Origin: UBA1765 sp045615885
GTDB taxonomy: Bacteria; Fibrobacterota; Fibrobacteria; Fibrobacterales; Fibrobacteraceae
DNA length: 64,000 nucleotides
Assembly: GCA_045615885.1 (NCBI GenBank)
Contig: JAZLFR010000069.1
Location: 66,955-130,954 of the forward strand
Direction: 5' to 3'
In this document: positions 25,701 to 34,369 of the stretch, piece after piece
Numbering within the stretch: position 1 is the first letter of the stretch
How the letters are laid out: every line of letters begins with the position of its first letter
Program-made: the position numbers and the translations under genes
Notes under the pieces: generated by a model
What the model saw: the letters and a program-made list of their open reading frames with translations, nothing else
Told to the model about the DNA's origin: nothing
The model's database searches: none

Positions 25701-25976
25701 GAAAATGCAAAGACGCTCCCGTGGCTTGAGGTGCCTGGCTTTACTCCGCCGCAGGTGCAGAGCGTGGCTGCCGAAGCTGCTGCGTTTGGCGGCTTTGTGA
25801 CCGCGATGCCTGCGCCCACGGTAACGGAAACTGCTAGTGAAATTGCTGATTCCACAGGTGCCCAGAACGCAGCCCCTGCGCAAGAATCAGCCGCAAAGGC
25901 AGGCGATGATGACTGGGAACTGCCGGCAGACTTTGACGGCGAAAATGCATTTGTCCCTGTAGAGGTGGAATTCTAA
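22776..25976 (+). CDS. Class A bifunctional penicillin-binding protein (PBP1-type)
   Basis: A 1066-residue membrane-anchored enzyme that polymerises lipid II and cross-links peptidoglycan in the periplasm. One N-terminal membrane segment (about 12-33) precedes the GT51 glycosyltransferase, with the catalytic Glu at about 99 (VAAEDSKFFEHHG) and GGSTLTQQTVKN. The transpeptidase has SSWK (Ser485, Lys488), SEN (542-544) and KTG (857-859). The long stretch between SEN and KTG and an Ala/Pro-rich C-terminal tail (about 960-1066) make it longer than E. coli PBP1a. ATG 22776 follows GGAGATTTTC. The downstream lipoprotein gene starts 20 bases later and may assist it, in the way Lpo lipoproteins do (speculative). 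Confidence 0.93.
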   Translation: MGFIKKWVRRAFMCAAAFALVGVIAAAAGYYVVFNVGLDEDPDGKFNRNAIVERLSGETRVFYRDGKTRLGAFFDANHRIYVPYGDIPEHIVHALVAAEDSKFFEHHGFDFKGFSRAMITNLRAGSMRQGGSTLTQQTVKNIFGREERSLAEKYRELRDAIKLERHFSKEEILEFYLNQFHVAGSGKGVAIAAQYFFNKQLKDLTLAECAFIAGSVKGPFNYDPFAQRTEARRDRALERGRERVGYVLGRMLEDAYITKEQYEAALAKPLEFNHGTFRYSISTQLALIEEKLNSDYFQKFFDGVGIDDWRRAQLTIVSTIDDGYQDAAKRALQSNISDLQLKLGGFVLPSSESPNRALKAEKGDYLYGALDSAVIDEKGKINALYLNFGQVKGVVERATLDTLAKAVKSEPEKLLASKLAKGSVLLVSVLDSIPVGGLYRLKLETEPNLQGALVALQNGEVLASQGGFHNTGFDRSFKALRQLGSSWKPLLYTLSFKRGWNYLDELENSFNVFQYGNQYYFPRPDHKNKGDRVSIAWSATRSENISSVWLLDRLYDKLSVEEFAEVMEEVGYAKTADEDNRAYFERLRDKYGLTLKDAAKQEIEFDRAKSRFVREAFAENRIETAWAANNLLYGSYMDVAKKLVKDKDAATKKMLEHNFKSYEEKLRERRLAEANGAELAPMQSVELYPNFTLADFAKISAMIEPVDGEKDYMAPELLFHWPDFRRSLAMADFAKFANEIGIHSKLQKVQSMVLGVNDVSIAEITMAYETILTGKVFKCKDTEWSEPCLIREIKDRDGSVIFRNAIEEKQILDETITSQVAAMLRSVFVNGTARSQYDALSLVSDDGRKLHFPAFGKTGTTNDFRNVAFLGALPNYSAEKDGFATDTVVAIGSYVGFDNNKPLKSGSTRIAGASGGLPQWASLAKEILRIRKDASHVDFYSIQNVKTGEIPLLYSNLRGDLKVDAIAGLATATPSENAKTLPWLEVPGFTPPQVQSVAAEAAAFGGFVTAMPAPTVTETASEIADSTGAQNAAPAQESAAKAGDDDWELPADFDGENAFVPVEVEF

Positions 25977-25996
25977 AGTAGGTGTAGGGTAGTGTC

Positions 25997-27457
25997 ATGA
26001 GGAATGCGTTGAAGTTTGTTGCCGTGGCGGCGTTGCTTTTGCTTGCGGCCTGTACGAAGGCTCCGAAGGTGGAAACCGCTCCGGTGCAGCAAATGCCCGC
26101 AACAAGCTCTTCTGAAAATGCCCCGGAAGCGGCTCCGCAAACTTCAGCTTTGGCAGAAGGCATGCAGGCTGCAGAACATGCGCAAGGTGCTGCGAAAGCT
26201 GATTCTGCAACCGCAGTTTCTCAGGCGCTTTTGCCGTTGCCTGCGCAGACTGATACTCTGGAAGTTCACCAGGCGGTTTTGGAGGAAGTTCCGCCCGCTC
26301 CCGTGCCGGAACCATACGCGGAACTTGAAAAAGTCGCAATGGCATCTTTTACCTATGTAGATTCGCTGATTGCAAACGACAAGGCGGATTCGGCCCTCGT
26401 GGAACTCGATAAAATTGTCGTGCTGAAGCCGCTTTGGGAATCATGGATTCGCAAAGCGCAAGAAGCACAAACGCAGTTGAAGGCCATGCCGCAAAGCCAG
26501 AACAGGCAAATGATTGAGCCCATTGCAAAAAATGCTTTTAGCCGCGATACCACGAAGCGCACAGACCCGTATGTAGAAATCCAGAAGATTGTTGCCTATG
26601 CCTTTTGGTATGCCGATTCTGCGCAGTCCGTTGGCCTTGCCGATTCGGCCCTGGCGATGTATGAAAAAATTGAAAGGTTGAACCCGCTTTGGGAAACCTG
26701 GATGGCAAATGTCGCAAAACTCCAAGACAGGTCCCATGAGGTTCTGCAGGCGCATGCCGCCGTGTATAATTCCATTGCGGTGCAGCTTGTGAATGAAAAT
26801 GCAACACGCGCCGATTATGCGACGGTCAAGGCTTTGGCCGATAGCCTGGTTGCCTTGGAGCCGGGCGATTCTCTAAAGACTTTTGCAGGCAGGCAGGTGC
26901 GAATCGCTTTTGAAAAGAATGTCAAAAAGGCCACTGCCGACAAGAAGAAAATCTCTGAAGATGCTGAAAAATCGGGCAACTTCGCATTGGCAGACTCTCT
27001 TGCAAATTTGCTCCTTTTGCGCTACCGCGATTTTGCCGATACGCTGAAGCTTGAAGCGTGGGTGGAGTCGATACATGCACAGGCATTGGTTAATTCGCTG
27101 GAAGGCGATTACTGGCAAAAGAACTCCCCCAAGGAGGCTCTTGCAAAGGCAGAGAAGCTTGTCGCAAATGGCAAGTTTACGGAAGCCAAGGAATTGTATG
27201 TGAAGCTTTCTACGAGTTCCGAACGCGACCGGGCCCGCACGGCGCTTGCAGAACTTGGCAAGCGAGTTTGCTCGGAGTCTCGAAAGAAGGCTTCTGACCT
27301 TTACGCAAAGGCAATGAAGAGCAAAAAGCCTGCAGACAAAACAAAGAATCTGGAATCTGCCGTGAACGCGCTTTTGACTTGCGTAGAAAATTTTTCTGAC
27401 GATGCGGAAGCTGCCCGCGCACGGGAAGATTTGAAAGTGCTGCAGCAAGAAAAGTGA
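25997..27457 (+). CDS. Lipoprotein with two internal repeats
   Basis: A 486-residue exported lipoprotein: the signal peptide ends in LLLLAAC (Cys 19), then an Ala/Pro/Gln-rich linker to about residue 100. Two similar segments follow, 106-157 and 191-242, sharing PY-E-(L/I)-K, Y-DS, ADSAL, KI and PLWE-W, followed by a helical region with TPR-like spacing up to the C-terminus. It has no enzymatic motif I recognise. It lies 20 bases after the penicillin-binding protein gene, probably the same transcript, which suggests a cell-envelope role. The function is unknown; periplasmic partner of the PBP is a guess. Confidence 0.8.
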   Translation: MRNALKFVAVAALLLLAACTKAPKVETAPVQQMPATSSSENAPEAAPQTSALAEGMQAAEHAQGAAKADSATAVSQALLPLPAQTDTLEVHQAVLEEVPPAPVPEPYAELEKVAMASFTYVDSLIANDKADSALVELDKIVVLKPLWESWIRKAQEAQTQLKAMPQSQNRQMIEPIAKNAFSRDTTKRTDPYVEIQKIVAYAFWYADSAQSVGLADSALAMYEKIERLNPLWETWMANVAKLQDRSHEVLQAHAAVYNSIAVQLVNENATRADYATVKALADSLVALEPGDSLKTFAGRQVRIAFEKNVKKATADKKKISEDAEKSGNFALADSLANLLLLRYRDFADTLKLEAWVESIHAQALVNSLEGDYWQKNSPKEALAKAEKLVANGKFTEAKELYVKLSTSSERDRARTALAELGKRVCSESRKKASDLYAKAMKSKKPADKTKNLESAVNALLTCVENFSDDAEAARAREDLKVLQQEK

Positions 27458-27466
27458 TTGTGCCTT

Positions 27467-28231
27467 ATGGAAATTGACGTTCTTACCTGGCTTGGCTTTT
27501 TTGCAGTGGGCTTTGGCGCTAGCCTGTTGAACAGCATTGCTGGCGGCGGCAGCGTCTTTAGTTTGCCTGTAATGATTTGGCTTGGGCTCCCGCCGACGGT
27601 TGCAAACGGTACGAACCGTGTGGGCCTTATCGTTGGCAATTTGTCTTCTGCGTGGAACCTGTACAGGCATGGCTACCTGAACAAAAAGGTGCTCATGCAA
27701 ATTTTTTGGCCGTCGGTGCTCGGTACGCTTGCTGGCCTCCCGTTTTTGCTCACGCTGAGTGACGATGTGTTCAAGGCAATTCTTGCTGTAGCAATTGCGC
27801 TTGTCGCAATCATGGGGAGCCTTAAAAAAGATGTGTTTGGAAAACCGCCGGAGCAGCCTCCAGAAAAGGGGAGCATCAAAGGTTTTATCGGTTTTTTCCT
27901 GATTGCAATTTACGGCTGCATCGTGCAGGTCGGCATGGGCTTTGTGCAGATCTTTGCGCTCCGCCATTACAGTGGCGAAGAAATGATTCGCGTGAATGCC
28001 GTAAAAAATGTAATCACCACGGTGATTCTTGTTATCGGTACAGTTGGCCTTGTTTTTGCCGGCAAGGTGCGCTGGGACTTGGCTGTAATTACCGCCATTG
28101 GCTCTTGGTTCGGTGGTCGCATCAGCAGCATGCTGCAGTACAAAAAGGGCAACAAGTTCATTGAACGCACGGTGCAAATTGCGGCTGTAGCCGTGGCCGT
28201 TAAGCTCCTGTACGATGTTTTTGCTGCCTAA
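27467..28231 (+). CDS. TSUP family (TauE/SafE-like) membrane permease
   Basis: A 254-residue multi-pass inner-membrane protein of the TauE/SafE (TSUP, formerly DUF81) family, whose members move sulfite, sulfoacetate or related organic anions. The N-terminal repeat has GFGASLLNSIAGGGS and LP-VANGTNRVGLI, and the C-terminal half repeats the pattern with QVGMGFVQIFALRHY and RVNAVKNVITTVI, the usual internal duplication. ATG 27467 is used rather than a TTG nine bases upstream. It sits 9 bases after the lipoprotein gene. Substrate cannot be predicted. Confidence 0.88.
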   Translation: MEIDVLTWLGFFAVGFGASLLNSIAGGGSVFSLPVMIWLGLPPTVANGTNRVGLIVGNLSSAWNLYRHGYLNKKVLMQIFWPSVLGTLAGLPFLLTLSDDVFKAILAVAIALVAIMGSLKKDVFGKPPEQPPEKGSIKGFIGFFLIAIYGCIVQVGMGFVQIFALRHYSGEEMIRVNAVKNVITTVILVIGTVGLVFAGKVRWDLAVITAIGSWFGGRISSMLQYKKGNKFIERTVQIAAVAVAVKLLYDVFAA

Positions 28232-28346
28232 TTCCGTTTTTTAGCTGGAAATTGCATCAATTTAGGCCTTTTTGACCTGGTTGCGGTTTGCTTTTTTGCA
28301 CAGAAAATGTAGTTTATCAAAACGATAGAAGATTTAGTGAGTTTGT

Positions 28347-30101
28347 ATGCAGCAATTTCAGTTTGAATATAGAGATGCCGAAACGTTAGCCAAGGACCTG
28401 GCCGGCATTCGCGAATGGTGCAAGTCCAACACCGCATATAAAATGCTTTTTCATGTTTATGCGGAATGCATAGACCAAAAAAGAATTGTTGGCATTTGCG
28501 ACCAAATCAAAAAGGAATTGCCGCAGTCCGAGTATGTCGGTTGCTCTTCGAACGGTAGCATTGTCGAAGGCCATCTTTCGACTTCCGACATCGTCATTGT
28601 CTGCACGATTTTTGAAAGCAAGTCTTCGCAGTTGAAGGTTTTGCAGTATGACCTTTCGGAAGAAACAGCGATTGGCGTTGCAAACTCCCTCATAGCAGAG
28701 GTAGATGCGCTCCCGTGGGTCAAGGCAGTGGAATTGCTCGTTACAATCCGTGGCATGTCCATGACCAGGTTCTGCGACCAGCTGCAGCATGTTCGCGAAG
28801 GTGTCCACATTTACGGTGGCGGCGCATTCAACCCAGACATCAATGACGACTATGCCTGTGTTTATTCCAGCACCGGTTCCTGCTCCAACAACTCTGTTGT
28901 GTTTGTGCTTTATGGCGGCGACGATTTGCGCGTAGAAACCATGTACGTGACTGGCTGGAAGCCGCTTGGCAGGGCGTTCCAGGTGACGCGCGCCAAAGGC
29001 AGCACATTGTATGAACTGGATGGTTGCCCGGCATACGAAGCTTACTACAAGTATTTGAACATCAAGAACGATGAACATTTTTTCCGCAATACGCTCGAGT
29101 TCCCGTTCTTTTACCAGCATAACGGAATCAATATCTTGCGCGCTCCCACAAGGAGCAACCAGGATGGTTCTTTGACCATGACTTCGGACATGGAAGAAAA
29201 CGTTTGTGCAAAAATTGCATATGGCGACCCACGAACGATTCTTGATAGCGTTCGAGCCGACGGCCAGACTTTTAAGGAATTTCATCCGCAGGTGTTCCAG
29301 ATTTTTTCTTGCGCGGCGCGCCGTGCATTCTGGGGGCACCATGAAATCAGTAAGGAAACGCTCCCGTTCCAGTCCATGGCTTCGACATCCGGTTTTTACA
29401 CCTCCGGTGAATTTTTGCGCACGGGCAGGTTTGTGAACCAGCATAACGTGACTCTCGTCGTTGCTGCAATGCGCGAAGGCGAACCGAGCGCAAGCGAAGT
29501 TACGAACTTCGAAATGATGGAAGAGAACTTCTCTGGCAAGGTTTCCATGATTAGCCGCCTTGCGACGTTCATTGAAGCTGCTACCGCTGAACTTAGCGCT
29601 GCAAACAAGAAACTCGAAATGATGGCTGTGTCTGATGGCTTGACATTGCTTTATAACCGTGCAGAAATTCAGCGGCGCATCAGAGCGCAGATGGAACTTG
29701 GACTGGAAGAATTTTCACTTGTCATGATAGACATAGACAATTTCAAGTTTGTAAACGACACATACGGTCACAAGGAAGGCGACAATGTGATTCGAGGCAT
29801 TGCCAACCAGATTCGTGCCGCAATCATAGATCTCGCGCCGCGCGCAAGTGCCGGCCGTTGGGGTGGCGAGGAATTCATGATCTTGTTGCCGGGCTTTAAG
29901 ATAGAAGCTGCTGAAAAGTTTGCTGAATATGTTCGCAAGAATTTTGCTTACTCTACATTCCCTTCCGTCGGGCAGGGTACTGTCAGTTTGGGTGTGGCAG
30001 AATGGAAGGAAAACGATTCGCCGGACTCCCTGTATGTTCGCGTGGATGGAGCCCTCTATAGTGCAAAACGCTCTGGTAAAAATAAGGTTGTAGTTGCTTA
30101 G
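28347..30101 (+). CDS. FIST domain diguanylate cyclase (GGEEF)
   Basis: A 584-residue signalling protein. Residues about 1-380 are a FIST sensor (N-terminal part with LPQSEYVGCSSNGSIVEGH, C-terminal part with LGRAFQVTRAKG and KIAYGDPRTIL), a domain thought to bind small ligands such as amino acids. A short linker with a coiled-coil stretch (EAATAELSAANKKLEMM) leads to a GGDEF domain: DGLTLLYNR, DIDNFKFVNDTYGH and GRWGGEEFMILLPG. The GGEEF active site is intact, so it should make cyclic di-GMP from GTP. No signal peptide or membrane segment. The next gene, 14 bases away, has the opposing phosphodiesterase domain. Confidence 0.92.
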   Translation: MQQFQFEYRDAETLAKDLAGIREWCKSNTAYKMLFHVYAECIDQKRIVGICDQIKKELPQSEYVGCSSNGSIVEGHLSTSDIVIVCTIFESKSSQLKVLQYDLSEETAIGVANSLIAEVDALPWVKAVELLVTIRGMSMTRFCDQLQHVREGVHIYGGGAFNPDINDDYACVYSSTGSCSNNSVVFVLYGGDDLRVETMYVTGWKPLGRAFQVTRAKGSTLYELDGCPAYEAYYKYLNIKNDEHFFRNTLEFPFFYQHNGINILRAPTRSNQDGSLTMTSDMEENVCAKIAYGDPRTILDSVRADGQTFKEFHPQVFQIFSCAARRAFWGHHEISKETLPFQSMASTSGFYTSGEFLRTGRFVNQHNVTLVVAAMREGEPSASEVTNFEMMEENFSGKVSMISRLATFIEAATAELSAANKKLEMMAVSDGLTLLYNRAEIQRRIRAQMELGLEEFSLVMIDIDNFKFVNDTYGHKEGDNVIRGIANQIRAAIIDLAPRASAGRWGGEEFMILLPGFKIEAAEKFAEYVRKNFAYSTFPSVGQGTVSLGVAEWKENDSPDSLYVRVDGALYSAKRSGKNKVVVA

Positions 30102-30115
30102 TGGGGGATTGAGAA

Positions 30116-31777
30116 ATGAATATTCCAGAAGGTAGATTGAAAAAATTAGAAAGCCTCTATCATGCGCTTGATGTCGTTTCTGAAGGCAACTATGTCTATA
30201 TCACAGACATGGATTACAACTATTCCCGCTGGTCAAAGCGTGCCGTAAACTATTTCGGCTTGCCTAGTGAATATATGTATAATCCTGGCGATATCTGGCT
30301 TGAAAATGTACATCCCAATGATCGTGCCAAGTACATTGCAAACATATCTGCAATTTTTGAGGGCAGGGAAGATGGCCATGAAATGCAGTACAGGGCAAAA
30401 AACGCTGCAGGCGAGTATGTATTCTGCTCGTGCCTTGGCACTGTGATAAAAGATGAAAATGATAAGCCGCTCTATTTCTGTGGTACTATCAAGAACCATA
30501 GCAGCTATAGCTATATAGACAATGCCACAGGCCTTCGCAGCCTGTATGGATTTTTTGATGATTTGAAGAGCCTGTTCATGAGAAAGAAACAGGAAGTGGT
30601 GATGCTTCTTGGCATGAATGGCTTCTCTAATACAAACGACATGCTCGGCTATTCCGAAGGTAACCATGTGCTGCTTGAAGTTGGCAAGCTTTTGCAGGAA
30701 TGTTTCGGCAAGTCCTGCTCCCTGTACCGCATGGATGGCACGAAGTTTGCAGTCATCGCCCATGGCCTTGGTCTTGAAGAATTAAAGGATCTCTGTAAGG
30801 ATGCGCAGAAAAAGCTGACCCATGACTTTGTCTTTGATGGTAAGCGCTTGAATCTTTCGATGAGTGCAAGTGCGGTTTGCATCGACAACTTCGACATTAA
30901 CGAAGAAATCGTTTATTCCTGCCTCAAGTATGCCTATTACGAATCCAAGAATAAGCATTTTGGTGCTCTCACGGTATTTGAGAATTCTCTTACCGAAGAT
31001 TCTAAGAACTCGCTGGAACGTTTGACCTTTATCCGTAATAGCATTACCGATAACTGCAAGGGATTCTTCCTTTGCTATCAGCCGATAGTGAGTGCCTCTA
31101 CAGAGGAATTGAAGGGTGCAGAGGCTCTAATCCGTTGGAAAAATGATACCTACGGCATGGTTCCTCCGATTTTCTTTATTCCTATGCTGGAACAAGATGT
31201 GTTGTTCCCGGAACTTGGGCTTTGGATACTTCGCACCGCGATGGGTGACGCGAAACGAATGTTGAAGAAGTATCCTGGATTTGTTTTGAACGTGAATGTG
31301 TCCTACGTGCAGCTCGAAAAAAGAAGCTTCGTGGCAGATGTGTTTGATATAATCAATAAGATTGGATTCCCACCGCAGAATTTGTGCCTTGAGATTACAG
31401 AACGCTGCCGCTTGCTCGACAAGGAATTGCTCAAGAATTCCATTGATGCATTCAAGGCCAAGGGAATCAAGATCGCTATGGATGATTTTGGTACAGGCTA
31501 TTCATCCATAGGCATCTTGCGTGACATTCCGGTTGACACTGTAAAGATCGACAGGGAATTTGTAAAGGATGTTGAAGTCAGCGATATTGATAGAAATACA
31601 GTGAAGAGCATTGCATGCATGGCAAGATCGTTTGGTGCAAAGGTGTGCGCCGAAGGTGTCGAGACTGCAGGCATGCAGCAAATCTTGAATGATGTAGATG
31701 TGAATACACTGCAGGGATATTACTATTCCAAGCCGGTTGTAGCTGAAGAATTCTACGCCAAGTATAATATGGACTAG
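30116..31777 (+). CDS. PAS-GGDEF-EAL protein with degenerate GGDEF
   Basis: A 553-residue signalling protein: PAS domain (about 15-125), GGDEF-like domain (about 135-285), EAL domain (about 300-550). The GGDEF site reads YRMDGTKFAV, lacking the catalytic GG-EF, so it is probably a non-cyclase that may bind GTP. The EAL domain keeps AEALIRW, LNVNVSYVQL, LEITER, MDDFGTGYSS, VKIDREF and AEGVET, so it should hydrolyse cyclic di-GMP. It follows the FIST-GGDEF gene by 14 bases; together they form a synthesis/breakdown pair. The stop is two bases before hemE. Confidence 0.92.
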   Translation: MNIPEGRLKKLESLYHALDVVSEGNYVYITDMDYNYSRWSKRAVNYFGLPSEYMYNPGDIWLENVHPNDRAKYIANISAIFEGREDGHEMQYRAKNAAGEYVFCSCLGTVIKDENDKPLYFCGTIKNHSSYSYIDNATGLRSLYGFFDDLKSLFMRKKQEVVMLLGMNGFSNTNDMLGYSEGNHVLLEVGKLLQECFGKSCSLYRMDGTKFAVIAHGLGLEELKDLCKDAQKKLTHDFVFDGKRLNLSMSASAVCIDNFDINEEIVYSCLKYAYYESKNKHFGALTVFENSLTEDSKNSLERLTFIRNSITDNCKGFFLCYQPIVSASTEELKGAEALIRWKNDTYGMVPPIFFIPMLEQDVLFPELGLWILRTAMGDAKRMLKKYPGFVLNVNVSYVQLEKRSFVADVFDIINKIGFPPQNLCLEITERCRLLDKELLKNSIDAFKAKGIKIAMDDFGTGYSSIGILRDIPVDTVKIDREFVKDVEVSDIDRNTVKSIACMARSFGAKVCAEGVETAGMQQILNDVDVNTLQGYYYSKPVVAEEFYAKYNMD

Positions 31778-31779
31778 TC

Positions 31780-32793
31780 ATGTCTTTGTTTCTTGATGTA
31801 TGCAGAGGCAAGGTGACCGCTACAAAGCCTGTGTGGATGATGCGCCAGGCCGGTCGCTATTTGCCGGAATATATGGAAGTTCGTTCCCAGTTCGCCTCGT
31901 TCCTTGACTTTGTGCACGATGCGAAGGCATCTGCAAAGGTGACGGTGCAGCCGGTGGACCGTTTTGGCGTTGACGCAGGCATTCTATTCAGCGATATTCT
32001 TGTCGTGCTCCCTCTCCTTGGCGTGAATGTGGAATTTTTACCGGGCGTTGGCCCACGCATTCAAAATCCGGTGCGCTCGGCAATTGATGTCGCAAGCTTG
32101 CACAGCGAAAACCCGGCAGATGCGCTCCCTTTCACAAAGGAAGCGATTGAACGTTCCGTCGATCTGCTGAAGGGCAGGGCGCCGCTCCTCGGCTTTATTG
32201 GCGGGCCGCTCACGCTCGCGTCTTATGCGATTGAAGGCAAGACTTCCAAAGATTTGCAGGAAACAAAAAAGCTCTTCTACACGGAACCTGAAGCTTTCCA
32301 TAAGCTCATGGACCGCATCGCTGAAACTGCGGGCGAATACTTGCGCCTGCAAGCGGCATGGGGTTGCGAGGCGCTTGTAATTATGGATAGCTGGGCGGGC
32401 CACCTCTCCTGCGAAGACTATTGCAAAATGGCTTTGCCATATACGGAGCGTGCCATTGAAATTGCAAAGCAGGCCGGAGTCCCGATTTTGCATTATGCAA
32501 ATGGCGCTGGTCACTTGCTCCCGTCTTTTGCAACGCTCGGCGTAAACGGCCTTGGCCTTGACTGGAGAACGTCCTTGAAGGATGCATTGCAGGCATACCC
32601 GCAAAAGGTGTTCCAGGGCAATTTGGACCCGGCGCTTCTTTTTGCGCCCGTTGCAGAAATCAAGAGGCGCACCCGCGAAATTCTCGAACTCGTAAAGGAC
32701 CGTGCGCACATCATGAACCTTGGCCATGGGGTGCTCCCGGGCACACCGATCGAAGGCGTTCAGGCATTTATTAACACTGTGCGCAATTTTTAG
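31780..32793 (+). CDS. hemE: Uroporphyrinogen decarboxylase
   Basis: A 337-residue enzyme that decarboxylates uroporphyrinogen III to coproporphyrinogen III in haem biosynthesis. The N-terminus carries the signature PVWMMRQAGRYLPEYM, and DVDAGILFSDIL is the second conserved region (here FGVDAGILFSDILV). FIGGPLTLASYAIEG and the C-terminal LGHGVLPGTP also match. Start ATG 31780 is two bases after the EAL gene stop, without a good ribosome site, so it is probably co-translated. Two other haem genes would be expected elsewhere; none occur in the window. Placement behind cyclic di-GMP genes is curious. Confidence 0.97.
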   Translation: MSLFLDVCRGKVTATKPVWMMRQAGRYLPEYMEVRSQFASFLDFVHDAKASAKVTVQPVDRFGVDAGILFSDILVVLPLLGVNVEFLPGVGPRIQNPVRSAIDVASLHSENPADALPFTKEAIERSVDLLKGRAPLLGFIGGPLTLASYAIEGKTSKDLQETKKLFYTEPEAFHKLMDRIAETAGEYLRLQAAWGCEALVIMDSWAGHLSCEDYCKMALPYTERAIEIAKQAGVPILHYANGAGHLLPSFATLGVNGLGLDWRTSLKDALQAYPQKVFQGNLDPALLFAPVAEIKRRTREILELVKDRAHIMNLGHGVLPGTPIEGVQAFINTVRNF

Positions 32794-32854
32794 TAAACAA
32801 AAATTTAAAAAAACTATTTTTTTTTGCTGCATTGTAAAAAAAAGGACGATTTTC

Positions 32855-34369
32855 ATGAAAAAAATGCTTTCTTTTATAGCTCTTGTTGGTATAACCTCTG
32901 CATTTGCTGATGTGCATCCAGCTCTGAAGTCTGCGATTGATTCCAAGGATTATAATAAAGCCGAAATTCTTGTGAAAAAGATGAATATAGCAGATGTTTA
33001 TTGCCCTGCTGAACTTTCTTGGCAGAATGCCAAAAAAATTTATGGCAATTATTTCGTTGAAAATCCTAAAAAGCTAGATGAACTTTGCGCTCCGGAATTT
33101 GCACAGGCCTATTACGAAGAAAAGGCATGTTCTGCAAAAGATGAAATTCCGCTTTGCTTGAACAAGTTGCACAAGGTTCCTGAATCTGAATGGGCTCCCA
33201 TTCTTGCAAAGGCAAGGAAGAACGGGCTCCATATGGTAATCAACCAGAAGACGGGCAAAAGCTATTTTACAGCTCCGATGCACCATTTGTTCCAGATTCT
33301 GGATGCAAAGATTGAATCGCCTTTTGGCTTTACCGCAGCAGATGCTGAACTGTTGAATGAATACAAGGCGGTAACCGGTGCTTCTAGTGAATTTGTGAAT
33401 GAAAAGGATGCTGCAAACTCCATTACGCAGAGCTTTTCTTCAAGCAACGATGTTGCTGATAAGCTGATTTTGCGTGCTTGCCGCTTGTATCCAAACATTG
33501 ACAAGCAGTACAAGAAGAATATTGGCTATGAACTTTTTGCTTGTGCCAAGACATTTGAAAAGTATGCCACTCCATGTGCCGAAGATTATGAAGCATTGAC
33601 TATGAGTATTTCTTCGACTCTTTACGAAAAAGATACATTGCAGTATTTTTGCAAGGATGGCAAGTGGCTTCAGCTCAATGAGCGGGAAATCAAATTCGGC
33701 TTGTGCACTGCGAGTCGCGAAAATGAAAGAAAAGCCGATGATACGGGTATGTATCTTTGCAGAAACTCTCAATGGGAATCTGTAAGTGAAAAGGAATTCG
33801 CTACATTCGACAAAGTTTGCGATGCTCAAAACGAAAACAAGTCTCTTCCGAACAAAAAAATTAATACGGCATTTGTCTGCAAAGCTGGAGGCTGGCGCTA
33901 TGTGATGCTTGACCGCGATGGCAATATGGTTAAGTCCCAGAAGATGGGCCAATACGTTTGGAACATTGAAAATGTCAAGACTGCCACGCCGAAGTCTGCT
34001 TGCCCGGCTTCTGATAGCAAGTGCGAACATAGCGGTCGCATGTATGCCTATGATGCTGCAGAAAAGGTTTGCCCGGCGGGTTGGTCCTTGCCTTCCAATG
34101 CAGATTGGGAAGATTTGCTGAATTATTTTGCAGAAAGAAAAAATACCAATGCAAAGCAGATCGTTTTTGGCAAGTATCCTTCCGCTATCAGAGATGCAAA
34201 AAATGCAGAACAGTCCCTCAATGACATGGCCTATTTCTGGTCTTTGTCCAATGGTCAGACGAAGGATGTGGAAGCTATAAAGAAGAATGCCGACGGTACA
34301 GAAACGTTTATGAAGAATTCAGTAAACGAACCTGGCTGGGGCTTCTCTGTTCGTTGCATCAAGAAATAG
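32855..34369 (+). CDS. FISUMP-domain exported protein
   Basis: A 504-residue secreted protein with a signal peptide (MKKMLSFIALVGITSAFA) and a C-terminal Fibrobacter paralogous domain of about 130 residues: GRMYAYDAAEKVCPAGWSLPSNADWEDL and the terminal GWGFSVRCIKK with Cys-rich turns. The middle has two short CDG(K)W or CxxSQWESV-type repeats with paired Cys residues. Function of the domain is unknown; it is abundant in Fibrobacter and is often secreted or surface-located. ATG 32855 is chosen because the frame upstream overlaps hemE and lacks a signal peptide. It ends back-to-back with the MBL gene (stops adjacent, no spacer). Confidence 0.9.
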   Translation: MKKMLSFIALVGITSAFADVHPALKSAIDSKDYNKAEILVKKMNIADVYCPAELSWQNAKKIYGNYFVENPKKLDELCAPEFAQAYYEEKACSAKDEIPLCLNKLHKVPESEWAPILAKARKNGLHMVINQKTGKSYFTAPMHHLFQILDAKIESPFGFTAADAELLNEYKAVTGASSEFVNEKDAANSITQSFSSSNDVADKLILRACRLYPNIDKQYKKNIGYELFACAKTFEKYATPCAEDYEALTMSISSTLYEKDTLQYFCKDGKWLQLNEREIKFGLCTASRENERKADDTGMYLCRNSQWESVSEKEFATFDKVCDAQNENKSLPNKKINTAFVCKAGGWRYVMLDRDGNMVKSQKMGQYVWNIENVKTATPKSACPASDSKCEHSGRMYAYDAAEKVCPAGWSLPSNADWEDLLNYFAERKNTNAKQIVFGKYPSAIRDAKNAEQSLNDMAYFWSLSNGQTKDVEAIKKNADGTETFMKNSVNEPGWGFSVRCIKK

